Positions 34,422 to 43,481 of a stretch of 64,000 nucleotides of DNA are shown in pieces (the first letter of the stretch is position 1; each line of letters opens with the position of its first letter). Where the stretch lies: positions 36,172 to 100,171 of the forward strand of contig JABCPU010000252.1 in the NCBI GenBank assembly GCA_016800925.1, written 5' to 3'. This DNA is from Suillus spraguei. Taxonomy: Eukaryota; Basidiomycota; Agaricomycetes; Boletales; Suillaceae. The notes beneath the pieces are model-generated. The model was not told the origin of the DNA and ran no database searches. It worked only from the letters and a program-made list of their open reading frames with translations. Position numbers and translations under genes: made by a program.

Positions 34422-37400
34422 CTAGCTGTTTTTGTCGTTCTTGTCCTTTGGTGGTGATACGTCTCCGAAGGTTGGCTCGAATCTTTTCGTTTTGGCTATG
34501 AATGTGAACAGTGACTTTAGACATTCAGCGTCATTGAGAATGTGCTTCACATGGTGCGCTCTCGTTCCTAGTTCTTGTCTGAGTATGTTGCGTTGTCTGG
34601 TGTATGCTGGGCAGGTGAGAAGGAAGTGATGGACTGACTCGTTTCCTTCGTTGCATTGTTGGCATGTTGCTGTTTCTGACTTCGCTATACGGTGTAGGTG
34701 TTTGTTGAGAGGAATGTGTCCTGTTCTGAGCTGGAAGAGAAGCGAGCTGTGACGACGCGGGAATTGATCAATGAGTCCTGCGAAGTGTTTCGACGGAGCG
34801 GTTGGGTCTATGGTCTGTAAGGCAGCGAAACGGGGGGAAAGGTGCATGACCTTTGCTGCTTCTTCCTTGATTCGCTCTCGAAACTGCTGGAGTGTGGACG
34901 ATTTGCTGATTGGTAGCGTGATGGGATCCTTCGCTGCCGTCCTTAGAGACTTTGGGAGAAGTCTCCCCTCCGAGACGTCTTTCCTTGCTGCCCTTTTTGC
35001 CCTCTCATCTGCCTTCTCGTTCCCCGGTATTCCTACATGGCCTGGCGTCCATCTCACCACCAGCCTTTTGCCATTGTTGTCTGGGATGATTTCACGGAGA
35101 CTGTCGTGAAAGGTGTCCATTAGGTGATGTCCGGGTTGCGAATTGAATGCTTTCGTTGCGCGAATTGCCGCCTGGTTGTCCACCCCCAGTGCCATTGATT
35201 CTCCCCCTCCTGCTCTTCTAATCAGCTCCACCGCTAGAATCATCCCCACTAGCTCTCCCTCATATACCGTGTGCTCGCTATCCTTCCCCAGATAAAACCT
35301 TAGTTCGTCTTTTACCTCTCCGTCTCGCATGAGAATGGCCGCTGCCCCTACTCCTCCATCTATGGCCGAACCGTCTGAGTATACTCGGATCTCTTCCCTC
35401 GCCAGCTCATCTTCGTCGGCTGCTTCCTTCTTCTTCCTCGCTATCTGTAATTCGACGTCCGGCTTCCACTTTGGATTGTGGCGGATTGGGTGGATCTTCT
35501 CCATTCGAGCTGGGTTGACCTTGAATTCGTACATTAGCTTGTGAAGCGGGGATGGGTGGCGCTTTGGTTTGGCAAAGTTGCGTGCATTCCCGTAGTTGTA
35601 GGCCATCTTGATGTCTCTGGCTAGCGGGTGAGAGTCTGGGAGTGAGGTCATTCTGAGGGTCGATTTGAGGCATATCTTGCGTAGTGTCTGTTGAAAGGGA
35701 AGTATGTTAGCGTGCGCGTCTAGGATATCTGTAGCAGTGGATCTCATTCCGCCCGTTATCATCAGGGTTGCCATTCTCTGCACCCTTGCCATTTGCGACG
35801 CGAATCCTCGAGCCCCTCGTCCATTTAGCTTCTTTCCTTTGCCCTTTGCTACCAGTCCTGCGCACCAGACATCAGCTGCATATAACATTTTAGGAATGAC
35901 TACTCCCTCGTATAGTCTCTTCATTAGTCGACTTTTGATGCCCTTCGTGGGTCGGATCATCCTGTTGCAGGCCAGGATGTACTTTGTGCCTTTTGCCAGG
36001 GCATGGGCTGCATGTTCCTTGAAGTTAAGGTTCTCGTCTATTATTACTCCTAGAAATTTGTGCGAGCTCGATGGTTGTATTGTGTGATTTCGAATGGCGA
36101 TTGCAGGTTTTGGCGCAGGGATTGTTTTGTGTGGGTCCGTGACACTTTGTACGCGCTTTCTTGAGAGACATACCAGTGCCGTTTTGTCTAGCTCGAATTC
36201 CGCGTGATGCTCCTCACTCCATTGTAGCGCGCCTCCTCTCTTCTCCATCATTCTAGTTAGCTTAGTGTTCGCCTCTTCGTATGACTCACCTTTCGCTATT
36301 AAAGCGACATCGTCTATGAATCCTAAGCTGAGTTCTCCCTTGCGGGGTCTTGGATCTGCGACTCTTAGTAGGTCAGTATTGTAGAAGATGAATGCAAGTG
36401 GGGATAAGGGACAGCCTTGATCGACACCACCTTTGACCTGGAATGATTCCGATTGAAAATCGTCAAAGATTAGAGATGTTGATCTTCCGTCTAATCTTCT
36501 CCTGTACCAATCGATGTATTCTTGAGGTATTCCTGATTTCTTGAGGTTGTGGAGGAGTTTGTTGACCACGACACTGGGAAAAGCGGCTTTAACATCCAGG
36601 AACAACATGGAAACAAAATTTTCCCTTGAGGCCCAAGCGTCAGTAATGAACTTCGTTAGTAAGTGCAGGGAATCTGTGGTCGAGCGTCCTGGTCTTCCCC
36701 CAAAGTGCGTTGCTGCTAAGAGATCGTGTCTTTCAGCTATATAGGTGAGGTCGTCTGCCACGCATGAGGATAGTATTTTGGCCATGGTGTCCAGCAGCGT
36801 TATCGGTCTGTACGCCTTGGGGAGACTGTAATCCGGTCTGCCGGGTTTGCGCAGTACTATGGTTGATGACTTCTTCCACTGGTCCGGGTATATTTCTAAT
36901 GTAAAGGTCGCTCGAAATATCGGTCCCATAAATGGGACTAGCTGCGCTGCGCAGTGGGTGAAGACGCAGTTACTTATTCCATTCGATCCAGGGGCTTTGT
37001 GCGGGGAGAGCTTTGCTATCGCTCTGTCTATCTGTTCATTCGTTATCAGTGTAAACTCACAAACGGGAGGAGGGTAAATATAATTAGGGTCTACGTGCTC
37101 ATTGGCCGGGGGGGGTTTGAAGAAGACCTCATATAAGAGCTCGCTTTTCCTGTCGTTGGTTTGGGTTGAGTTTTGATGATTGCGTTCTGGGTCCTTGAGC
37201 GTGGCGATTCTTGTGTGCATTTGATCTTCTGGGTTGCTTGCTGCGTAGTGGTGAAAATTCCATACCCCAGCTGGGGTCATCGTTTCCAGCCAGGCGGTCC
37301 AGTGAGATTCCTTTGCCTTCCTGATGCTTTCTGAGAAGGCGTTGCGCGCTTTGCGATACTGTTCGTGGATTGGGTCGTTTCTATACACTAGTTTAGCTCT

Positions 37401-38486
37401 CGATTTGCGGCCTAATTTATGTACTTCCTTTCGTTCTATATCCAGGCTTTTTGACCACCATCGTTTTGCGTAGGGTGATGGTTTCGATTTCGGCACCTTT
37501 GCATCTACTACCTTCGCGATGATTGAAGTGAGGTTGTCGAAGGCCTCCTCGAATTGAACTTTTGTCATGATCTCAGTTGGTGGGGGGATGGTGCTGAGAT
37601 CCGCTGCTAGTGCCTCATTTATTTCGTCCCAGTCTGCTTCTCTGTAATTGTGGCGCGGTATACAGTTGATGCGTTCTGGTTGCAATTCTAGCGAGCTAAT
37701 GATCGGAAAGTGGTCAGTGATGACTGGTCTTAGGTGGTACTCAACGTTGCATGCCGTGAAAGCGTGTTGGAGTTGGGCTGAGCAGAAGACGTTGTCGGGT
37801 CTTGTGAGGTTCTTCGTGGATGATGCTTCCAGTGTGGCGATTCCCGGGGGTAGTACTTGGATTAAATTGTACAGCGCTAGAAGATTTATTAGTACACCTG
37901 CGGCGTCGAGGTTCGCTGCAGTGAATAGGTGACTGTTTGAAGTTAGCTCCCACATTGGGTGGTGCTGGTTGAAGTCGCCTAGCCAAATTATATGTTCAGT
38001 ATTTACTTCCTCCTCGCCTTGAGCGAGTTGTTGAGGGTTTGCCCGACGTGCGTTATGTTCCGTTTGCATATGTCTTTCGAGGAAATGCAGGGTGCCGTCG
38101 TGGTCGCAGGGGTTATATATATTATAGAAACGCACCTTTCCGAAGTCTCCCGATAATTCTATGGCCATGACGTTCGTCGATTGGATTGGGATAGCGTGCC
38201 ATTTGTTCTTGGAGATCTTCTTGTTGATCAGCATTATCACTTGCGTTCGGTTTTGATTCATGTGGTGGCCGGTTGGGTATACCACATCCCAATAGCGTCG
38301 GAGGCTAGAGGCGTTAGCGAGATTCACAGGGTTGAGAAAAGGTTCTTGTATACATGCCATGTCGAAGTTGTCGGGATTGAGGTTCTTCAGGAGGTGTTCC
38401 CATGTGTTGGAGGATTTGCGAAGGTTCTGCTGCCATATTTTGAAGTCTGTTCTCTGTTGGTGTTGTGTTGTTGGTTCTTGCTGCAT
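34422..38486 (-). CDS. LINE copy 1 ORF2: endonuclease, reverse transcriptase, RNase H
   Basis: About 1,354 aa from the ATG that overlaps the ORF1 stop (TAATG at 38488-38484). Residues 10-260: APE-type endonuclease (IWLGDFNQHHPMWE, TDHFPIISSL). About 500-780: reverse transcriptase (FLDVKAAFPSVV, GVDQGCPLSPLAF, catalytic box FIDDVALIA in place of the usual F-A/V-DD). About 1035-1165: RNase H (VYSDGSAIDGG, EGELVGM, DNQAAIRA, WTPGHVGIPGNEKAD). Near 1275: a CxxC..HxxxxC knuckle (CQQCNEGNESVHHFLLTC). It nicks target DNA and copies the LINE RNA by target-primed reverse transcription. All motifs are present, with no stop or frameshift. Confidence 0.93.
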   Translation of the reverse strand: MQQEPTTQHQQRTDFKIWQQNLRKSSNTWEHLLKNLNPDNFDMACIQEPFLNPVNLANASSLRRYWDVVYPTGHHMNQNRTQVIMLINKKISKNKWHAIPIQSTNVMAIELSGDFGKVRFYNIYNPCDHDGTLHFLERHMQTEHNARRANPQQLAQGEEEVNTEHIIWLGDFNQHHPMWELTSNSHLFTAANLDAAGVLINLLALYNLIQVLPPGIATLEASSTKNLTRPDNVFCSAQLQHAFTACNVEYHLRPVITDHFPIISSLELQPERINCIPRHNYREADWDEINEALAADLSTIPPPTEIMTKVQFEEAFDNLTSIIAKVVDAKVPKSKPSPYAKRWWSKSLDIERKEVHKLGRKSRAKLVYRNDPIHEQYRKARNAFSESIRKAKESHWTAWLETMTPAGVWNFHHYAASNPEDQMHTRIATLKDPERNHQNSTQTNDRKSELLYEVFFKPPPANEHVDPNYIYPPPVCEFTLITNEQIDRAIAKLSPHKAPGSNGISNCVFTHCAAQLVPFMGPIFRATFTLEIYPDQWKKSSTIVLRKPGRPDYSLPKAYRPITLLDTMAKILSSCVADDLTYIAERHDLLAATHFGGRPGRSTTDSLHLLTKFITDAWASRENFVSMLFLDVKAAFPSVVVNKLLHNLKKSGIPQEYIDWYRRRLDGRSTSLIFDDFQSESFQVKGGVDQGCPLSPLAFIFYNTDLLRVADPRPRKGELSLGFIDDVALIAKGESYEEANTKLTRMMEKRGGALQWSEEHHAEFELDKTALVCLSRKRVQSVTDPHKTIPAPKPAIAIRNHTIQPSSSHKFLGVIIDENLNFKEHAAHALAKGTKYILACNRMIRPTKGIKSRLMKRLYEGVVIPKMLYAADVWCAGLVAKGKGKKLNGRGARGFASQMARVQRMATLMITGGMRSTATDILDAHANILPFQQTLRKICLKSTLRMTSLPDSHPLARDIKMAYNYGNARNFAKPKRHPSPLHKLMYEFKVNPARMEKIHPIRHNPKWKPDVELQIARKKKEAADEDELAREEIRVYSDGSAIDGGVGAAAILMRDGEVKDELRFYLGKDSEHTVYEGELVGMILAVELIRRAGGGESMALGVDNQAAIRATKAFNSQPGHHLMDTFHDSLREIIPDNNGKRLVVRWTPGHVGIPGNEKADERAKRAARKDVSEGRLLPKSLRTAAKDPITLPISKSSTLQQFRERIKEEAAKVMHLSPRFAALQTIDPTAPSKHFAGLIDQFPRRHSSLLFQLRTGHIPLNKHLHRIAKSETATCQQCNEGNESVHHFLLTCPAYTRQRNILRQELGTRAHHVKHILNDAECLKSLFTFIAKTKRFEPTFGDVSPPKDKNDKNS

Positions 38487-40309
38487 TAGTCCCAGCCGCT
38501 GGCCGCGTTGCCGTCTTGCGTGTAGTTGAGTGTTGAGAAGAAAGAGTCTCTTGAGGCAGCGGAATGAGAGCGTTGAGGTTGGGTGTCTGGCGCGTTTTCT
38601 TGCTGTGTCCACATATCTGTGAGACGCGATTGACTTCCTAATGGGATGTTGTTGGGGAATCTTGGGCGCTGCGGTTGATTGAGTCTTGCTTTCATTGGTC
38701 TTGCTTCTCTCATTCTGTTTTGCTGAGGTGGGGGGGGATTCTGGTTAGTTAGGTTTGTGTGATCACTGTTACCTTCTTGCTGATATTCGTTCCACTCATT
38801 GGGCTGTTCGTCTATCTTTTCCCAGGTAAGTGGGTCCTCCGTTGGGTAGAATCGGTATCTTGATTCGTCGTTGCGTCTCTTGTGTGCTTCCCACTTGCTT
38901 AGGAATGTCGGGCACACTCGGCTCCATGCTGCGTGTCCCTTGATTTCACAGTTAGTGCAGTAGTAGTTGTTGGGGTCGTCTACCTTGCACATTGCTGTGC
39001 GATGTTGTTCTCCACACGTTCCGCATGTGTCAATATCCTTGGGGCAGTCTGTTGCCATGTGGTTGCCGTCGAAGGAGTGGCACTTGAGACATCTTGATGG
39101 TTCTGGTAGAAGTTTGCGTCCATATACTCTTTTGCTGGCTACCGATAACCCGAATTTGATGGCGTGATTCGCGCTCTCCCTAGAATTGAAGGTTAGTATA
39201 ATGTGAGCTGTTCTCTGGTTCGGGTTGCGTCTCGCTATTGGTTTGATGTACTTAGCCTTCAGGATGGTTTTTGGGGCGAAAGCAGCCTTCTTCTCGATGT
39301 CGTCTATGGCTGCATTAGATTCTGGGACGAACGAGATCGGGACGTTTTCCATCAGGACGTGGAACGTGCGGTCTTTGATGGTGACGTTGGAGCCGAATCG
39401 TTCCAAGAAGTTGCTGCGATTTGTTGGGATGTTGAACCATTCCGTTGACTCCTTGGAGTTGAGTTCATATATGATGCCCCCGTGAGGGAGTTTGCGTGCT
39501 GATACGAAGGTGAGGTCGTCCGGAGTTGGGATGTCGTCCTTGTTCATCATTTCGATGGCTAGTTTTGCCTTGGTGACCAACTGTGCCTCTGTGAGCTGTG
39601 TGGTGGCGTCCTTAGGCATGAAGAGTGATCTTCTATCTATCAAAATCTGTCTCGTTTGACCTTCGTTGCGTGAAAGAAGTTTCGTTAGTGGGCCAGGGAT
39701 CGGCGCTTTCGCTGCCGCTGCATAGGATCTAGGTCCTTCAGACCCGTTGAGTACTGCCTCTGCGTTGGTATGATTCTGAATCGCTTGCGTTGCGCTCTTT
39801 GTGGCCTTATCTATTCCCTCAAGTGATTCACTAAGATTAGTACGCACCTCTTTTACTGCCTCCTCTAGTGCCTCTTTATGCTTGTCTGTTGATTGCGCTA
39901 ATTCCTCAGCCTTCTCTACCATGATTGTTAGGGGGCCGCCTATGAGTGTTTCGATCTTGTTGATGATGTTGGTCATGTCCATCGCGCGTTCCGCGTCATA
40001 CAAAACCATGGCAATAGCCCTGAGTATCTCGGCGTGGGTAGATCCTAGACCTGCCGAGGCGCTGAATTCGAAGATTGCTGTTACTATTTGCGTGAGCATA
40101 GTTCCTGCTGTTGGGAGAACTAGGCCATGCGTGTTTAGGAGCTTCTTTGCTGTGATTATGTTAGTTATATCTGTTCTTATACTTGTACCTTCTATGTGTT
40201 CTTCGATTGACTTGCTGGAGGCGAGTAGCGGTTTGTTTGCTGTTGTTTTTCTGAGACGAGTGTTGCCCACCACTGGGGCTGTCGGGCTTGTGGATCCTGA
40301 TGGAGCCAT
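38486..40309 (-). CDS. LINE copy 1 ORF1, nucleic-acid-binding Gag-like protein
   Basis: 607 aa from the ATG at 40309 (MAPSGSTSPTAPVVG), chosen because it matches the ORF1 start of the second LINE; the frame is open further upstream, but that part lies partly in flanking host DNA. The N-terminal third is helical and Ala/Glu-rich, the middle holds an RNA-recognition-like region (SARKLPHGGIIYELNS), and about residues 400-455 carry three zinc knuckles (CLKCHSFDGNHMATDC, CGTCGEQHRTAMC, CTNCEIKGHAAWSRVC). The tail is Gln/Pro/Asn-rich. Such proteins coat the LINE RNA. The TAA stop overlaps the ORF2 start as TAATG. Function follows the family; there is no lesion. Confidence 0.88.
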   Translation of the reverse strand: MAPSGSTSPTAPVVGNTRLRKTTANKPLLASSKSIEEHIEGTSIRTDITNIITAKKLLNTHGLVLPTAGTMLTQIVTAIFEFSASAGLGSTHAEILRAIAMVLYDAERAMDMTNIINKIETLIGGPLTIMVEKAEELAQSTDKHKEALEEAVKEVRTNLSESLEGIDKATKSATQAIQNHTNAEAVLNGSEGPRSYAAAAKAPIPGPLTKLLSRNEGQTRQILIDRRSLFMPKDATTQLTEAQLVTKAKLAIEMMNKDDIPTPDDLTFVSARKLPHGGIIYELNSKESTEWFNIPTNRSNFLERFGSNVTIKDRTFHVLMENVPISFVPESNAAIDDIEKKAAFAPKTILKAKYIKPIARRNPNQRTAHIILTFNSRESANHAIKFGLSVASKRVYGRKLLPEPSRCLKCHSFDGNHMATDCPKDIDTCGTCGEQHRTAMCKVDDPNNYYCTNCEIKGHAAWSRVCPTFLSKWEAHKRRNDESRYRFYPTEDPLTWEKIDEQPNEWNEYQQEGNSDHTNLTNQNPPPPQQNRMREARPMKARLNQPQRPRFPNNIPLGSQSRLTDMWTQQENAPDTQPQRSHSAASRDSFFSTLNYTQDGNAASGWD

Positions 40310-40478
40310 GTCAGACCTTCTGGGGACTGTTTTGGATTTTCTGAGGTTAGGTGGGTTTGATGTGAGTAGCTGGGTGGCGCCCTTTGGGCGTCGGGAACGC
40401 TGTTGAGCGCAGGGCTTCGGTTGGTTTTTCGGGGTCCTAGTCGAGGTGCCACTTGGTTCAGGTCCAAGAAGCGATTGT

Positions 40479-40850
40479 AGCTCCGAAATTAATGAGTAGT
40501 ATGAGTGATTCGTGGTTTGCCGTTGACGTAGAGCATGGATCCACCCATCTGCAACAAGAACCCATGGGTCATTCTCCATTCTATAAAGGTGCTGTGTCTG
40601 TTGTATATCAGTCCTGCCTGACCAAAGAGTCTGGGCACGTGACTGACTTTTAAACTCTGCCACGGGCATGGGAGTGCTTGAGCTTCCAGTTGCGCCATCA
40701 ATTTATCCATGGCATTACAGCCAGGTTCAAGCGCTCGCCCTCATACACACCAATATCACTGACGGCACAGGGAATCGAAATATATGTCTGATCAGATAGA
40801 ACTGATGTTAATGCACTTCAGTTTACTTGACGAGTAAGGTTCAAAAACAA
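40479..40850 (-). pseudogene. Degenerate membrane-gene copy, right half
   Basis: Begins with the second copy of the LINE target duplication and continues the remnant cut at 34218. Minus-strand translation gives MTHGFLLQMGGSMLYVNGK, the exon 2 start of the membrane protein family, followed upstream by intron-like sequence and the AGCCAGGTTCAAGCGCT flank motif. Joined across the LINE it corresponds to 17640-18400 of unit 2. Confidence 0.68.
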
Positions 40851-41329
40851 TCATGGCGACTCCCCAACTAACAGAATTGTGAGTGAACGACGTAGAATGA
40901 GGGAATCAAAATTTTGAACCGTAGTTCTTCTGCAAGAGACAAGAATGCTGCACCGTGGCCCAGTCTTAGCTAGATAGAATTCGCGCCTGCTTATAAACAG
41001 GGGTAGAACATTCAAAGTTCGCGTAAAGGGTAGTAACTTCAAGGATTCCTAAAACAACGTGAGTCACAAAGCTTAGATTTTAAAGCTGAAGGTCTTACCC
41101 TATCTTACACATGATGGCATCGATCGTCGATGCAAGCCAGCCTACATGACTAGATCTGATAGGTAAATCTGAGAGGCCAGTTATCCTCTACTAAAAAAAC
41201 AAAGTCTGACTGGGAAAGACGGGCTTTGAGAATTCATGGAAAGGCCCATGATGAATGATATAGATACCTAGAGCGCCTGCTTATACCAAACATACAAGTA
41301 ACAAGGGTGGAACATTTGAACTTGTCTTT
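40851..41329. other. Spacer between membrane-gene remnant and secreted-protein module
   Basis: No gene supported. A phrase on the TATAAACAGGGGTAGAACATT theme appears at about 40991 and again at about 41300, and also at about 5180 in unit 1 (ATATAAACAAGGGTGGAACATT), confirming colinearity with unit 1. Confidence 0.5.
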
Positions 41330-42660
41330 CAAACAAGCATTTAATCAAGTCTTTGATTGAAAATGAGAGGAGCTTAAAGCTGAAGAAGTGAGCAATGCGA
41401 ACAACATCTCATAAGTCGTGAAGCTCTTAGCTTTATGTAAATCTGAACAGCTGGTTTGAAAATCATAAGCAACTACGTCCTTTGTTCGTGTATGTTGATG
41501 GCAGAAGAGAATTATGCACAAGGAAGTCCAGCCGCAGGTATATCTTTTCAACGATCAGAAATCCTCGTCCTCATCCATAAGGCACCTTGGCAAAATGGGC
41601 ATCAATAAAACCAAAAATAAATCAGGCTTTATACATACTACTTGGGTCGCTGTTGCGGCTAGCTTACTCGTTCAATGAAGCAATTGAGTCGCTTCTAACA
41701 GTGCAATTAAGAACGATGATTATAATAACCCATAATGCCACCACAGTACTGTTGGGCCGGCAGCACCTGTGGTTCAAACTTCAAACAACACAACTCCTAG
41801 TATGGTAAAGCTTGCACGTAAGATGCACCTTCTTAGCTGTGACTCAAAGTGAGCGCATATATAGGTCATACCAAGTACACAAATACGTCAATTCACTCAT
41901 GCCATGTACTCCTTCAACTCAGTGTCGCCTCTATTCAATTCTGAATCAGCAGTTCAACCAACAGCTTGCAGCACTGATGCCAAACCAGAAATACTCACCA
42001 TCCTGGTTGCAACTCCCGCCCATTGGGCTACAATTTGGCTGTCCTTCTGTAACAGAAATAATAGATGTCGTCAACGCAACAATGGCGGTGTGAACTCCGA
42101 GATGCTTGAGGTATGCTGAACTAATTCAACATCAATGAATAATGTTTGAGATGGTGTGGCATGGGTAAAGGCACCCGCTGTTCTCATCTGTAGGGCATAT
42201 GCATCACATTAAACATGGAAATCCGAGTCCTCAAAACATGGAAGTTGCAAAGTTCTATCATATGATGTACTTATCTTGATCCTCTATCTGAGTTCATGGT
42301 GCCCTGTTATGAGTATCGGTTCCTTCGAAAATGTATCTTCCAAGTCATCCAACTTTGATTGAGGATCTTCAGACGAACAACACATTGATGTCATCATCGA
42401 CGTTCAGCTATTTGCGAGTAGTAGGAGAAGGTTGTCCTGTAGTAGTCGCAAGAGGAATACTCATTTTTTATGTAGAAAGTGAGTTCGCAGGTGTGGCCGC
42501 AGAGGATGATGATAGTAGCACTTAAAGTGCAGGTTCATATTTTAGAATACCCTGTGACGATGATACCATTAATATAAAGATAGCACAATCCTCCATGCCT
42601 GCAGGCTTGGGAGATGCTGCAGTTGAAGCCAGAAACATTGACGTTGAATAACTCCAGCAT
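41330..42660. repeat. Second copy of the secreted-protein module
   Basis: Colinear with about 9660-11720 of unit 1, but shorter, owing to deletions (for example it lacks the right arm of the 9910-9978 palindrome and much of 10640-10770). Ends at the CCAGAAACATTGACGTTGAATA segment, equivalent to 11705-11730. Confidence 0.8.
41990..42090 (-). pseudogene. Broken copy of the secreted cysteine-rich gene
   Basis: Minus-strand translation gives AIVALTTSIISVTEGQPNCS then MGGSCNQD, matching residues 9-37 of the protein at 10618-10881 (end of the signal peptide, first two Cys). The start codon region is lost (a stop in place of the first codons), and the CC pair, the last two Cys and exon 2 are missing. 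Confidence 0.75.
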
Positions 42661-43000
42661 GTCCGGCGTTGTCAGCGACTCAATATTTAATTAATGTAGG
42701 ATAAGGTCCTCTTCATTGGGCCTCGTTGCTCAGCGCATTGATAATTTGGTTCACAATATTTCCTCGGTACCTTTCACTTTGCTCACCCTCAATCTGCGTC
42801 GCTTATTTGCTCCATCGTCTCATTATTCGCAGCTTGGATGGTTGATCTGTCAAACTCAAAGGTGAGGCTGCTCATGTCCTTTTTTCATCCACGGCGTTCT
42901 GGTGTTGCAAGATGGGGAGTCGCTGGCATCGAATATGCAGTGCTGTCTGATGATCAGCAATATTTGAGCGATATTAGCTTGAAGTCCAATATCTCCTAAT
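42661..43000. other. Unit 3 / unit 4 junction
   Basis: No gene. 42955-43000 (GATATTAGCTTGAAGTCCAATATCTCC) is the start of homology to 760 and 14225, i.e. the beginning of unit 4, without any P450 sequence before it. Confidence 0.5.
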
Positions 43001-43476
43001 TGTCACAACCCACAAAACGAATTAACGCTAGGGCAGAGACTAGGACTCAAACTAAGGTTGTCACAAAGAAAGAGAGGAGCAAGGACGTCTTGGATTGCTA
43101 CAAGTGTAGATACAAGAGGTTTGAACTAAAGAACTACTACAGCGAAACTAGCTAACTATATACACATATTGAAACTGAGATATAAACTGAGTTTGAAACT
43201 ACTAGCCAATCATAAAATAGAAGTGAGAATCGTACGATGTGATGATTGTGACATTGTTATGACATCATATTCTAGAAGGTTCTAAGATCACATGACACTA
43301 TCTTATCTTATCTTATCCGATAGCATCATAAAAGATCTCTTCATCTTCATCAGGAAGTTCGGTTATAGAAGCGGTTATAGGGATTTCAATGGAGTTTGTG
43401 TTTGTCTTAGCGCTGGGTTTAGACGCTTTAGGGAAATTGAGGAAAGAGTAATGATTTGTATTTGGAATTCGTGACA
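43001..43476. mobile_element. Solo LTR, family 1
   Basis: 476 bp, begins TGTCACAACC and ends TTCGTGACA (short inverted ends TGTCAC/GTGACA), flanked by a 5-bp target duplication CTAAT (42996-43000 and 43477-43481). The uninterrupted site is visible in unit 1 (CTCCCTAATTCTGTTTCTC near 775). Not similar to the gypsy LTRs at 51595 and 58752. Left by recombination between the LTRs of an inserted retrotransposon. Confidence 0.9.
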
Positions 43477-43481
43477 CTAAT

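Larger units (their letters stand above)
34219..40478 (-). mobile_element. Full-length LINE (APE-type, RNase H-bearing; Tad1/I-like), copy 1
   Basis: Bounded by a 12-bp target duplication AGCTCCGAAATT at 34207-34218 and 40479-40490. A T-run (34217-34236) on the plus strand is the poly(A) tail of the minus-strand element. The 5' end (minus) shares TCGCTTCTTGGACCTGAACC with the second LINE at 46062. It contains a 169-nt leader, ORF1, ORF2 and about 200 nt of 3' UTR. Both ORFs are open throughout, so it could still be active. It inserted into a remnant of the membrane-protein gene. Confidence 0.93.

Noticed and set aside
40310..40669. Upstream extension of LINE ORF1 by about 120 codons
   Set aside because: It runs past the element 5' end at 40478 into host DNA and is absent from the second LINE; the ATG at 40309 matches the other copy.
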